DNA of 64,000 bases from an uncultured Collinsella sp. (GCA_905209455.1 CAJLTA010000009.1:1-64000), one strand, 5' to 3'; positions 8,504-17,026 are shown, counted from the stretch's first letter. Notes: generated by a model from the sequence alone, not told the origin. Made by a program: numbers and translations.

Positions 8504-8587
8504 ATGAACGTAAGCGATGTTATTTCGTTATTGGCGTTGTTGATTGCGGCTATCGAACTCGGTCTGTTTATCGGCCGAATGAAATAG
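8504..8587 (+). CDS. Putative holin-like small membrane peptide (27 aa)
   Basis: The frame reads MNVSDVISLLALLIAAIEL then GLFIGRMK and stops. It is a single hydrophobic helix with a short basic tail, preceded by GAAGGGA 8 bp upstream. Size and layout match the small holin-like toxins of type I toxin-antitoxin loci, which are silenced by an antisense RNA. I cannot define that RNA; the 236 bases downstream (8588-8823) hold only a short ACCCG/CGGGT hairpin and no other gene. It stands alone between two terminated operons. It could instead be a regulatory or assembly micropeptide. Confidence 0.5.
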   Translation: MNVSDVISLLALLIAAIELGLFIGRMK

Positions 8588-8823
8588 CCGCCCCCGCGTA
8601 AGCGAAGACGGCCACTTCTCACGATGAAAACGTGTATCGGAGTTGGCAAGACCCGCGGCAACGGGTGCCATCCGTGTTCCTATCTTATCTGCAAGCGTTC
8701 TGTCGCGCAAGCGTTGAGGCAAACGATTGAAGGACGCAGACAGGATGTATTTGTGTCCGCACGGGACCGTAGACTTCTCAATAAGGTTACACACCGGTTT
8801 ATCCGGCCGTTAGAGGAGCTGCT

Positions 8824-9150
8824 ATGTACGAGCCTTCACGTGTTCTTCTGTCGTTTCACATCGCGGGATTTCAGTATGCCGACGGTGCCTTGGTCCTGGG
8901 CGATCTTAAGGTTGGCGATAAGCTGAAACTGTGTGCCGAGCGCGATAACCCTCATGATCCCGAGGCGGTTGCGATCTACTTCGGCAACACTAAGCTTGGC
9001 TATGTTCCGGGAAACGAGGTCGGCCCGCTGTCCTTGATGATGTATTACGGCCACGAGGACGTGTTTGAGGCCCGCGTGCAACAGGTTGCCCCCGAACGCA
9101 GCCCGTGGCACCAGGTGCGCGTTGGGCTCTATGTGGTGGATGCTCGCTAA
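8824..9150 (+). CDS. HIRAN domain protein
   Basis: The 108-residue protein is almost entirely a HIRAN domain (about residues 8-100). Recognisable parts are FHIAGFQYADG, the ERDNPHDPEAVAIYF segment and KLGYVPGNE. In larger proteins HIRAN binds DNA 3' ends or damaged DNA; stand-alone bacterial copies have no firm role. GAGGAG lies 5 bp before ATG. The next small gene starts 18 bp downstream, so they are probably co-transcribed with the phosphoesterase further on. Confidence 0.85.
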   Translation: MYEPSRVLLSFHIAGFQYADGALVLGDLKVGDKLKLCAERDNPHDPEAVAIYFGNTKLGYVPGNEVGPLSLMMYYGHEDVFEARVQQVAPERSPWHQVRVGLYVVDAR

Positions 9151-9168
9151 TCGGTATGGGAGACTGCC

Positions 9169-9348
9169 ATGTTTGATGACGATGACCTGTTCGATCTGAC
9201 AGACGATCCGTTTGAGTGTGATATGCTACTCGATGACGATGAGCTGGAGCAGGATCGCAAAAAGCAAAAGGATAAGAACGCCCAGGGCAAAGGTTCGAAT
9301 AAAAAGGACAAGCGCCGCCGCGGACTGTTCGGCGGGCTCTTTGGCTAA
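9169..9348 (+). CDS. Small acidic/basic protein (59 aa), unknown function
   Basis: The frame has a very acidic N-terminal half (MFDDDDLFDLTDDPFE, then LLDDDELEQD). A lysine/arginine-rich C-terminal half follows, ending GLFGGLFG. GGGAG lies 6 bp before ATG. I recognise no family. The charge split suggests a disordered protein that binds a partner or nucleic acid. It is placed between the HIRAN gene and the phosphoesterase, with short gaps, so an operon is likely. Confidence 0.6.
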   Translation: MFDDDDLFDLTDDPFECDMLLDDDELEQDRKKQKDKNAQGKGSNKKDKRRRGLFGGLFG

Positions 9349-9414
9349 CCGCCGCATCGCTGCGTCTGTATACTTAGCACGAGTTGAAGGCGTTGCGAAA
9401 TGAGGGCATAGACG

Positions 9415-9960
9415 ATGATGTGGTTTACCGCCGACCTGCACCTGGGCGATACGAATATTTTGCACGACATGGACCGGCCATTTGGCTCGGTCGAGGAGAT
9501 GAACCGCAAGGTCATCGATGCCATCAATGAGTGCGTGGCTGCGGACGACCGCCTCTATATTCTGGGTGACTTTACCTATCGTTTGCCCTTGGCGGAGGCG
9601 GTGCGCCTGCGCGAGCGCATCGAATGTCAGAACGTGACGCTCATCCGTGGCAACCATGACGGCGACTGGGAAGATTCCGACGTACCGCAGATTTGGGAAG
9701 ACGTGCGCGATTACCTGGAGATTGCTCCCGGCTATGCCAAGGGCCATCGTCTGGTTATGAGCCACTACCCCATGCTCAGCTGGAACGGCAAGGCACGTGG
9801 CGCCATTATGCTGCATGGGCATATCCACAGCAGGGGTGACCGCGCCAACGCACGCAACCGCGATCGCGAGCGCCCTATCTTTCGCTACGATGTCGGTCTC
9901 GATGCCAACGAGTACAGGCCCGTAAGCCGTGATCAGATTCTTAGCTTCTTTGGGTTATAG
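9415..9960 (+). CDS. Calcineurin-like metallophosphoesterase
   Basis: The 181-residue enzyme carries the full metal-binding set of the family: ADLHLGD at residues 6-12, LYILGDF near 45, LIRGNHDGDW near 80, SHYPML near 120 and LHGHIHS near 138. Such short cytosolic members hydrolyse phosphomono- or phosphodiesters, and their substrates are usually unknown. GAGGG lies about 8 bp before the ATG ATG pair. The stop codon abuts a 53-bp perfect hairpin at 9961. Confidence 0.88.
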   Translation: MMWFTADLHLGDTNILHDMDRPFGSVEEMNRKVIDAINECVAADDRLYILGDFTYRLPLAEAVRLRERIECQNVTLIRGNHDGDWEDSDVPQIWEDVRDYLEIAPGYAKGHRLVMSHYPMLSWNGKARGAIMLHGHIHSRGDRANARNRDRERPIFRYDVGLDANEYRPVSRDQILSFFGL

Positions 9961-10013
9961 GGCGCCAGAGCCACCACAAAGGGGACAGGCACCTTTGTGG
10001 TGGCTCTGGCGCC
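9961..10013. repeat. REP-like hairpin with perfect 22-bp arms (GGGGACAGG type)
   Basis: The arm at 9961-9982 (GGCGCCAGAGCCACCACAAA plus GG) is the exact reverse complement of 9992-10013, leaving the loop GGACAGGCA. It starts on the base after the phosphoesterase stop. The GGGACAGG core flanked by a purine/pyrimidine stem is shared with the hairpin at 24088. Its right arm overlaps the terminator at 10008. Confidence 0.85.
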
Positions 10014-10043
10014 GTTGCCATTATGGCAGCGGCGCCTTTTTTG
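10008..10043 (+). terminator. Intrinsic terminator overlapping the REP-like hairpin
   Basis: GGCGCCGTTGCC pairs with GGCAGCGGCGCC (one mismatch) around ATTAT and is followed by TTTTTT. The first six bases are also the end of the preceding hairpin's right arm, so the two folds compete. Confidence 0.75.
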
Positions 10044-10100
10044 TCCGTGCGGCGCGGTAGAGTGTAGGCGGTCGAAATTTGCGTCCATCGAGGAGCTGCT

Positions 10101-11858
10101 ATGAACGAGATTAAGTGCCCGCATTGCGGCGAAGTTTTTAAGGTCGATGCGTCTGGCTATGCGGATATTGTCAAGCAAGTGCGCGATGCCGAGTTTTCGC
10201 GCGACCTGGATGAGCGTGTGAAGGCAGTCCAGCGCGAGGGCGAGCAGGCGCTGGAGCTTGAGCGCTCGCGTTTGACGGCTGCCTTGCAACAGGCAGAGTC
10301 TCAGCGCAACGCTCAGCTTATCGAGCAGAAGAACGCTGCGGCTCAGAAGTTGGCACAAGAGGTCGCCACGCGCGATGCTGAACTCGCCGAGCTGCGCGCC
10401 AAGCTCGAGGGCGCTGCCGCAGAGCGCGAGAGTGCAAGTCAGCGCGCGGCGGTTGAGGCCCGTGCCGACGCTCAAAAGGAGAATGCCGAACTCCAGCGTG
10501 AGATTGATAGCCTACGTGCGCAGCTGGGACGCAAAGATGACGAAGCAAAGCTTGCCGAAGCCGCGGTACGCAATGCGACTCAAAATGACCTCGCCGCGCG
10601 CGATGCTCAGATTGCGGAGTTGCAGGCAAAGCTTGCCGCCGCAGATAAGGCTCAAGAAATGGCACTCGCAACTGCTGCGGCCGAGGCGCAGCGTAAGCTC
10701 GAGGCTGCGCAAAACGAAGCGAATCGTAAGCTTTCCGATTACCAGACAGAAGTGCGTGAGAAGTTCTCGAATGCTAAGACTCAGTCCGAGCGCGAGGCCG
10801 AGGGCCTTCGTGCACAGCTTCGTGAGCAAGATCTTTCTGCAAAAATGGAGCTGTCGAAGGCGGTCGCCGCGGCGGAGCGAGAGCGCGATGAGGCACGTGC
10901 CAAACTGACGAGCGAGCTGGCGGTGCGCGATTCTCGCGAGGAACAGGTCAAGGCGGCACACGAGCTCGAGCTTGCGCAGGCCAAGCGCGCGAGCGATGAC
11001 CTGATTCGCTACAAGGACGAAGAGATTGAGCGCCTTAAGGACATGAAGGTCCGCCTGTCCACCAAGATGGTGGGCGAGTCGCTCGAGCAGCACTGCGAGA
11101 CCGAGTTTAACCGTCTGCGCATGACGGCGTTTCCTAACGCGTACTTCGAGAAGGATAACGATGCGTCCGAGGGCACCAAGGGCGACTTTATCTTCCGCGA
11201 GTGCGACGCAAGCGGTAACGAGGTCATTTCGATTATGTTCGAGATGAAAAACGAGAACGATGAGACCGCGACCAAGCATAAAAACGAGGACTTCTTTAAG
11301 AAACTCGACCACGATCGCCGCCAAAAAGGCTGCGAGTACGCGGTGCTCTGCACGTTGCTCGAACCCGAGAGCGAGCTTTACAACGCCGGCATCGTGGACG
11401 TGAGCTATCGCTACGAGAAGATGTACGTGATTCGCCCACAGTTTTTTATTCCCATGATCACGCTTCTTCGCAACGCCGCCATGGGTTCGCTGCGCTATAA
11501 GCAGGAACTGGCGGAGTACAAACAGCAGAATATCGACGTCACGAACTTCGAAGCCAAGATGGAAAAGTTCAAGAATGATTTCGGTCGCAACTACGAGATC
11601 GCGAGCCGCAAGTTCCAAACGGCGATTGATGAGATCGACAAGACGATTAGCCACCTGCAGAAAACCAAGGAGGCGTTGCTGTCCTCCGAGAACAATCTGC
11701 GCCTAGCCAACAAGAAGGCGGACGATCTTACCATTCGCAAGCTCACGTGGGGCAACAAGACCATGAAGGCCGCGTTTGACGAGGCGCGCGGGGCTGCGAC
11801 AGAGACAAACGATGAGCCAGCCGAGGCGGATTCGTATGAGGTCGAGAGTGCCGAGTAA
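10101..11858 (+). CDS. DUF2130 coiled-coil protein
   Basis: The 585-residue protein begins with a CPHCG zinc-ribbon-like motif, continues as a long Ala/Glu/Arg-rich coiled coil (about 30-310), and ends in the DUF2130 domain (about 315-480). Within that domain GDFIFRE and MFEMKNEND look like the Asp and Glu-x-Lys of a PD-(D/E)XK nuclease core; the link to nuclease activity is my inference. A second helical region and a low-complexity acidic tail follow. GAGGAG lies 5 bp before ATG. It is monocistronic, with terminators on both sides. No function is established for the family. Confidence 0.85.
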   Translation: MNEIKCPHCGEVFKVDASGYADIVKQVRDAEFSRDLDERVKAVQREGEQALELERSRLTAALQQAESQRNAQLIEQKNAAAQKLAQEVATRDAELAELRAKLEGAAAERESASQRAAVEARADAQKENAELQREIDSLRAQLGRKDDEAKLAEAAVRNATQNDLAARDAQIAELQAKLAAADKAQEMALATAAAEAQRKLEAAQNEANRKLSDYQTEVREKFSNAKTQSEREAEGLRAQLREQDLSAKMELSKAVAAAERERDEARAKLTSELAVRDSREEQVKAAHELELAQAKRASDDLIRYKDEEIERLKDMKVRLSTKMVGESLEQHCETEFNRLRMTAFPNAYFEKDNDASEGTKGDFIFRECDASGNEVISIMFEMKNENDETATKHKNEDFFKKLDHDRRQKGCEYAVLCTLLEPESELYNAGIVDVSYRYEKMYVIRPQFFIPMITLLRNAAMGSLRYKQELAEYKQQNIDVTNFEAKMEKFKNDFGRNYEIASRKFQTAIDEIDKTISHLQKTKEALLSSENNLRLANKKADDLTIRKLTWGNKTMKAAFDEARGAATETNDEPAEADSYEVESAE

Positions 11859-11874
11859 GGCATAGCGTATAGCG

Positions 11875-11923
11875 CAAAAGCGGGGCCGCTGGCTATATTG
11901 CCAGCGGCCCCGCTTCGTTTCGT
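11875..11923. terminator. Bidirectional terminator between convergent genes
   Basis: AGCGGGGCCGCTGG and CCAGCGGCCCCGCT pair perfectly around an 8-base loop, with AAAA on the left and TTCGTTT on the right. It serves the DUF2130 gene and the helicase gene, which meet here. Confidence 0.75.
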
Positions 11924-11937
11924 TCCAGTATGATCGG

Positions 11938-14619
11938 CTAGTCCTCGAGCAGGTCCTCGATAAAGCCGACGCGGTAGTTTTTGAAGATGACCTCGCCGCC
12001 GTCTTGCGTGGCGTCCAGATCGACATCGCCCATGATGCCAAAATCGTGGTCGCCATCCTCGTCGGCAAAGATCTGGTGCACGTGCCATACGTGCGCGGTC
12101 TTCTCGTCGGACTCGTCAATGGAAAACATCGCGGCGCTGTGGGCATCTCCGTCGGTGAGGATTTCCTCGTGCTGCTCGTGGTAAGCGTCGAGTGCTTTTT
12201 GCCAGCGGATCTCGCTCATGCCCCAGTCCTCGTCGAGTTCGCCCAGGTCGCGAACGTGCTCGCGGGCGGCAAGGGTCACGCGGCGGAAGAGCGCGTTGCG
12301 CACCAACAACGTGCAGCCGCGGCGGTCCGCCACGACCTCGTCGATGCCCTGCGGCGGCGCGGCGTCGAGGGCTGCCGGGTTGCCGGCGTTCTCCCACTCG
12401 TCCACCAGGCTCGAGTCCACCGAGCGCACCACAAAGCCCAGCCACGAGATAATGTCGCGTAGGCGCTCGTCGCGCTTCTCGATGGGCACGGTACGGTCGA
12501 GCGAACGGTAGGCCTCTGCCAGGTAGCGAAGCAAAATGCCCTCGGAGCGGGCGATGCCGAGCTTTTGAATGTAACCCTTAAAATCGCTCGCGCTTTCCAG
12601 CATGTCGCGCAGGACGCTCTTGGGAGAGAGCTGGTAGTCGTTTGCCCAGGGCACTTCCTGGCAGTACTTGTCAAAAGCGGCGTCGAGCAAATCCTCGAGC
12701 GGCTTTTCATACGTGACGTCTTGGATGTGCTCCAAGCGCTCCTCATACTCGACGCCGTCAGCCTTCATTTCGGCCATCGCGCGGTCGCGCGCGGCGCGCT
12801 CCTGAGCGCGCAGCACCTGCTTGGGATCCTCGAGCGTTGCCTCGACCATCGAGATCAGATCCATGGTATAGGTCTCGCTCTCGGGGTCGAGCAGCTCCAA
12901 CGCGGCAAGCAAGAACGGCGAGAGCGGCTGATCGAGTGCGAAGTCCTCGGGCAGATCGACCGTCAGCGCGTAGTCGATGTCCGGCGCGGCGTCAGCCGGA
13001 GCGTCGGGCGCGGGCGGCACCTCGGTGCGAACGACGACGCCGGAATCGATGAGTGTGGCGAAGATTTCGTCGGCGCGAACCTCGAGCTTGGCCTTTTCCT
13101 CGGGAGTCTGCAGGCTCGTTTCGATGAGGTCGTGTACGCGGGCTCGGGCATCGCCGCCCTGCTCGACCACGCTAATCACCATGGAGTGTGTGATGCGAAG
13201 GCGCGGCTTGAGCGTCTCGGGCTGCGTCTCGATCAGGCGCTCAAAGGTCTGCTTGTTCCAGGTGACAAAGCCCTCGGGGGCCTTTTTCTTTTTAATCTTG
13301 CGGAGCTTCTTGGGGTCGTCGCCCGCCTTGGCCATGAGCTTAGCGTTCTCGATCTCGTGCTCCGGGGCCTCGGCGATGACCATGCCCTCGGTATCGAAGC
13401 CCGAACGGCCGGCGCGACCAGCGATCTGATGGAACTCACGGGCGCGCAGGCGACGCATCTTGTAGCCGTCGAACTTGGTGAGCGCGGTGAGCACCACGGT
13501 GTGGATGGGCACGTTGATGCCGACGCCGAGCGTATCGGTACCGCAGATGACGGGCAGCAGGCCCTGCTGCGCCAAGCGCTCGACCAGCAGGCGATAGCGC
13601 GGCAACATGCCAGCATGGTGCACGCCGACGCCGCATCCAAGCAGGCGTTTGAGAATCTTACCAAAGGCCGTCGAGAAGCTCGTTCCCTTTGCTGCTTCTT
13701 TGATGGCCTCGCGCTGCTCCTTGCTGGCGATGCCAAAATTGGCGAGCGACTGTGCCGTCGCAAGGGCGGCATCCTGGCTAAAGTGCACGATATAGAGCGG
13801 GGCCTCGCCACGGCGCATGGCGAGCTCGACCGTGCCCTCGAGCGAGGTCGTCACGTAGTCGTAGCTCAGCGGCACGGGGCGCAGGGCATCGACGACCAAG
13901 TCGCAGGTAGCACCGGTGTGTTCCTCGAGTGAGGCGGCGATCGCGGTGACATCGCCGAGCGTGGCGCTCATGAGCATAAACTGCGTGTGGGGCAGGGTGA
14001 GCAGCGGCACCTGCCAGGCCCAACCGCGGTCGGGGTCGGCAAAGTAGTGGAACTCGTCCATGGCCACGCAGCCCACGTCGGCATCTTCGCCCTCGCGCAG
14101 TGCGTCGTTGGCAAGGATCTCTGCCGTGCAGCAGATGACGGGTGCCTTGGTGTTGATATGCGTGTCTCCGGTAATCATGCCTACGTTATCGCGGCCGAGC
14201 ACCTGCACAAGGTCGAAAAACTTCTCGCTGACCAGAGCCTTGATGGGAGCCGTGTAGTAGCAGCGCTTGCCCTGCGCCATGCCCATAAAGAGCATGCCCA
14301 GCGCGACGAGCGATTTACCCGATCCGGTCGGTGTGCCTAAAATGACGTGATCGCCGGCAGCCAGGTCCATGAGGGCTTCTTCTTGGTGATCCCACAGCTC
14401 AATGCCGCGATCGCTTGTCCATTCAAAGAAGCGTTCGAAGGCTTGATCGGGCGTGAGCCATGGTTCGGGCTCGCTGCCGTCCTCGGGCTCCCACCAGGTG
14501 GGGGAGAGCGCACCGAGCGAGCCGAATTCGGCTTCGGTTCCCGTGCCGCCCGAGAATGAACTGGCGGCTCCGGCGCCGGAGACGGTGCTGGCGGCGATAT
14601 CTGTCGTGGTCTGTGCCAT
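11938..14619 (-). CDS. DEAD/DEAH-box helicase with DUF3516 domain
   Basis: This is an SF2 helicase of about 893 residues, Ski2-like in its core, with the C-terminal DUF3516 region typical of actinobacteria. Walker A is GTPTGSGKS, the Walker B box is DEFH, SAT is motif III, and QIAGRAGRSGFDTEG is motif VI. The C-terminal half is rich in aspartate and glutamate. Relatives are thought to remodel RNA, but the role is untested here. The start at MAQTTTD follows a GAGAG site. A longer frame to 14790 would run into the third 121-bp repeat and is rejected. Confidence 0.88.
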   Translation of the reverse strand: MAQTTTDIAASTVSGAGAASSFSGGTGTEAEFGSLGALSPTWWEPEDGSEPEPWLTPDQAFERFFEWTSDRGIELWDHQEEALMDLAAGDHVILGTPTGSGKSLVALGMLFMGMAQGKRCYYTAPIKALVSEKFFDLVQVLGRDNVGMITGDTHINTKAPVICCTAEILANDALREGEDADVGCVAMDEFHYFADPDRGWAWQVPLLTLPHTQFMLMSATLGDVTAIAASLEEHTGATCDLVVDALRPVPLSYDYVTTSLEGTVELAMRRGEAPLYIVHFSQDAALATAQSLANFGIASKEQREAIKEAAKGTSFSTAFGKILKRLLGCGVGVHHAGMLPRYRLLVERLAQQGLLPVICGTDTLGVGINVPIHTVVLTALTKFDGYKMRRLRAREFHQIAGRAGRSGFDTEGMVIAEAPEHEIENAKLMAKAGDDPKKLRKIKKKKAPEGFVTWNKQTFERLIETQPETLKPRLRITHSMVISVVEQGGDARARVHDLIETSLQTPEEKAKLEVRADEIFATLIDSGVVVRTEVPPAPDAPADAAPDIDYALTVDLPEDFALDQPLSPFLLAALELLDPESETYTMDLISMVEATLEDPKQVLRAQERAARDRAMAEMKADGVEYEERLEHIQDVTYEKPLEDLLDAAFDKYCQEVPWANDYQLSPKSVLRDMLESASDFKGYIQKLGIARSEGILLRYLAEAYRSLDRTVPIEKRDERLRDIISWLGFVVRSVDSSLVDEWENAGNPAALDAAPPQGIDEVVADRRGCTLLVRNALFRRVTLAAREHVRDLGELDEDWGMSEIRWQKALDAYHEQHEEILTDGDAHSAAMFSIDESDEKTAHVWHVHQIFADEDGDHDFGIMGDVDLDATQDGGEVIFKNYRVGFIEDLLED

Positions 14620-14741
14620 GTGGTTGCTTTCTCTCGCGATTGTCCGCCAACTATTATGGCGTAGCGGCGGCGCGGGGTGCCAGCGCGCGAGAAAATGCAG
14701 GAAATGGGCGTTCTGCCCGGCCGTTTGGTGCAGTTGCCAGC

Positions 14742-14862
14742 TAAGTGAGTAGACTTTTTGCGATGTCGCGAGCACATGGCTTTTGCGCAAGGGCTCTACC
14801 TGCGGTTTTACTTTTCGCTATGCGGGCTGTGCTTGGCTATTGCAAAAAAGTCTACTCACTTA
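14742..14862. repeat. 121-bp palindromic element, copy 3
   Basis: The ends TAAGTGAGTAGACTTTTTGC and GCAAAAAAGTCTACTCACTTA are inverted repeats of about 20 bp. The interior differs from copies 1 and 2 except for TACCTGCGG-TTT at the same position. It lies between trmB and the helicase, about 120 bp before the helicase start. Unlike the other two copies it does not overlap a stop codon. Confidence 0.88.
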
Positions 14863-14928
14863 GGTTTGAGGGCCGTTCGCTGGCGCCTATTTGCGCTTGT
14901 TTGTCGACGCCGCGACCATCAGAAGCCC

Positions 14929-15768
14929 CTAGGACTCTTGCGGCAGGCGCTTCTTGCCTTTGCGGGCGCGGTTTCTAAAGTTCTCGACGGCTTCTTCCAT
15001 GCCCAGAGGTACATAGGTGAGCTCATCGAGGTTTTCGGGCAGGTAGCAGGCAAGGCTTTGCTCCTGCGCGCGGCCCGCCGCGAGCTGTTCATCGCTGGGC
15101 TGCGCGCCGGGCGTGGCGCAAATGCCATAGACGACGGCACCCATCTCGCGCGTGCGGCATTCATATTCGGTCTCGGGGTGCTCGGGATGGTCGCGGCGGA
15201 CGTCGTCACTAACCCAAAGCGTGTCGTAGCCGGCCGCGGCAAACTGCCCCAGGGCGTAGTCGCGCAATGGCTTGCTATCGGTTCGCAGCGTGACGGTAGC
15301 GCCGGCTGCAAAGAGCGAGCGGTAGAGCATCAGATGGTTGACATGGACGAGTCGTTTTTTGGCGTACTTGGCCTTGGGCTGCGGCGTGGGAAAGTTGATG
15401 GTGATGGCATCGAGCTCGCCTGCGGCAAACAGCTGCGGCAGCGATGCGGCGCCTCGGGGCAGGACGAGTGCATTGGGCAGCTCCTGCTCGCAGATTTTCT
15501 GTGCGGCATAGGCGATGCAGATGGGCTCCTGGTCCATACCGATAAAGAGGGTGTCGGGCTCGCGGTGGGCGCGCTCGACCAGATAGGTGCCTTTGCCGCA
15601 GCCAAGATCCAGGTGAAGGTGCTCGAAGGGCTTGCTGCCAACTGGCGTGCAAGCCTCGCGCCAATCTCCGGCATAGGCCTCGGGGTTCGTCTCAATCGCA
15701 TCGGCGTAGCGCTCCAGGCGCTCCTCGAGCACAAAGTTCTTAGGCGTGCGAACGTGGACGGCTCCCAT
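14929..15768 (-). CDS. trmB: TrmB-like tRNA (guanine-N7)-methyltransferase, divergent
   Basis: TrmB proteins put the N7-methyl group on G46 of tRNA using S-adenosylmethionine. This 279-residue protein has the expected N-terminal NPEAYAGDW segment, the SAM-binding LDLGCGKG motif near 55, a TLRTDS strand, and the C-terminal ETEYECRTREMG. The signature usually written NFxDPWPKxRHxKRRL reads NFPTPQPKAKYAKKRL here. The conserved Asp is therefore Thr and the Trp is Gln. Activity may be altered, or another residue may substitute. It is transcribed in the same direction as the Trm9-like gene upstream. Confidence 0.8.
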   Translation of the reverse strand: MGAVHVRTPKNFVLEERLERYADAIETNPEAYAGDWREACTPVGSKPFEHLHLDLGCGKGTYLVERAHREPDTLFIGMDQEPICIAYAAQKICEQELPNALVLPRGAASLPQLFAAGELDAITINFPTPQPKAKYAKKRLVHVNHLMLYRSLFAAGATVTLRTDSKPLRDYALGQFAAAGYDTLWVSDDVRRDHPEHPETEYECRTREMGAVVYGICATPGAQPSDEQLAAGRAQEQSLACYLPENLDELTYVPLGMEEAVENFRNRARKGKKRLPQES

Positions 15769-15886
15769 GAGGCTCCTTGGTCATAAGTAGGGAACGCATA
15801 GCTGCGCGTTCCGTCAATGGGTTGAAAAAGGGCGGGCATGGCTTGCCCGAAAGATGCCATGCGGCTCGGCGGCGAGTCGTCGGTGC

Positions 15887-16759
15887 CTACAGGCGCTTAA
15901 GGATCACATAGCGGTTGAGCTTGCCGCTGCGACCGTCGGCATGGAAGCGCTCAAGCTCGCGTACGGGGACCTCGCCGCTCTTGTAGAACGTACGCACGCC
16001 GCGCACCAGGTCGGTGATCTGCTGATCGTCAAAGTGGTGGCAATAGCGGTAAGCATGGCGGTCGTTTTGCCAACCGATGAGGTGGTCGCCGGCTTCAAAC
16101 TGCGCTGAATCGTAACCCTCAAACGGCGGGGTGAGCTCGGCGCGGGCCTCGGCTCGAACGGCCTTGCGCGCCATGCGCTCGTCGTTCATAAACTCCCAAA
16201 AGCTGATGGCGATGATGCCGCCCGGGCGCGTCTGGCGCACCAGAGCGTCGAGCACGCGTACACGGTACTCGCACGACGGCACATGGTGCATAAAGCCAAA
16301 GCAGACCGAGATGTCGGCGAGTGGGGCGTCGAAAAGCACGTCGGGCGTCTCGGCGGGGTTGAGCTTCATAAGGGCGTCGAGCACGTCGAGTTCCTGGAAG
16401 TGCAGGTTGGGAATGCGCAGCGCGTGGCCATGTGCATCGATGGCCAGGTCTTGGCACGAGTCGACACCATAGAACTCAAACGGGCAGCTGGCATCTGCCG
16501 AGGGGTTTGCGCCATCGACGCCCTTGGCGGCAAGTGCGCCGCCGGCGGCAAAGTTCTCGAATCTCATATTGCCACAGGCAAGATCGAAGACGCGGACGGG
16601 ATGCTCGATCGTGGCGACGTCGAGCTGTTCGAGCGCGATATCCATGGTGCGTACCCAGCCGGGCCACGGGGCCTGGCGCGTATCGGAAAAGGAAGCGGAG
16701 TGCTCGCGATAGAACGTGTTGTTGAGCTGGATGAGCGATGAGGCGAAATCGCGGTTCAC
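15887..16759 (-). CDS. Trm9/ABH8-like SAM-dependent tRNA methyltransferase
   Basis: The class I methyltransferase has about 290 residues. It shares an ordered set of motifs with eukaryotic Trm9, which methylates cm5U34 of tRNA to mcm5U34. These are FYREHSASFSDTRQAPWP (Trm9 has a similar HFSQTR..PWP segment), the SAM site FDLACGN, and FGFMHHVPS followed by RPGGIIAISFWE. A YRYCHHF segment and a C-terminal Asn-containing strand complete the match. The match is by eye against remembered Trm9 sequence. The start is a GTG at 16759, preceded by a strong GGAGGGAG; the ATG further out at 16807 has no such site. The elp3 gene lies 2 kb away. Confidence 0.65.
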   Translation of the reverse strand: MNRDFASSLIQLNNTFYREHSASFSDTRQAPWPGWVRTMDIALEQLDVATIEHPVRVFDLACGNMRFENFAAGGALAAKGVDGANPSADASCPFEFYGVDSCQDLAIDAHGHALRIPNLHFQELDVLDALMKLNPAETPDVLFDAPLADISVCFGFMHHVPSCEYRVRVLDALVRQTRPGGIIAISFWEFMNDERMARKAVRAEARAELTPPFEGYDSAQFEAGDHLIGWQNDRHAYRYCHHFDDQQITDLVRGVRTFYKSGEVPVRELERFHADGRSGKLNRYVILKRL

Positions 16760-17026
16760 GGCGCGGAACTCCCTCCGTTGGCGGTGCGGAATAAACAGTA
16801 CGACCATACTACCGTTAACGCCGCAACGGGGACAACCAAGCTACGGGTCATTGCTTTGTTTGGACACATTTCCGCAGCTCATATGCGCCCGCAACCGCCG
16901 GTTGTCAAAAATCTCACTAGAATAGGTGGCATGCTTTTGGCGGTGGCGGATAGATTTTTAACTGTGCAAGGCGCCTTAAGAACAAAAGCGGTCCGGCGGT
17001 ACGGCTGGCATCACATAGGAGGAACC

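Noticed and set aside
8588..8823. Antitoxin RNA gene for the small holin-like peptide
   Set aside because: No clear promoter and terminator pair could be seen on the minus strand by eye, so no coordinates are given.
14620..14790. Upstream extension of the DUF3516 helicase
   Set aside because: The extra residues come from intergenic DNA and the end of a repeat element. A better start with a ribosome binding site is at 14619.
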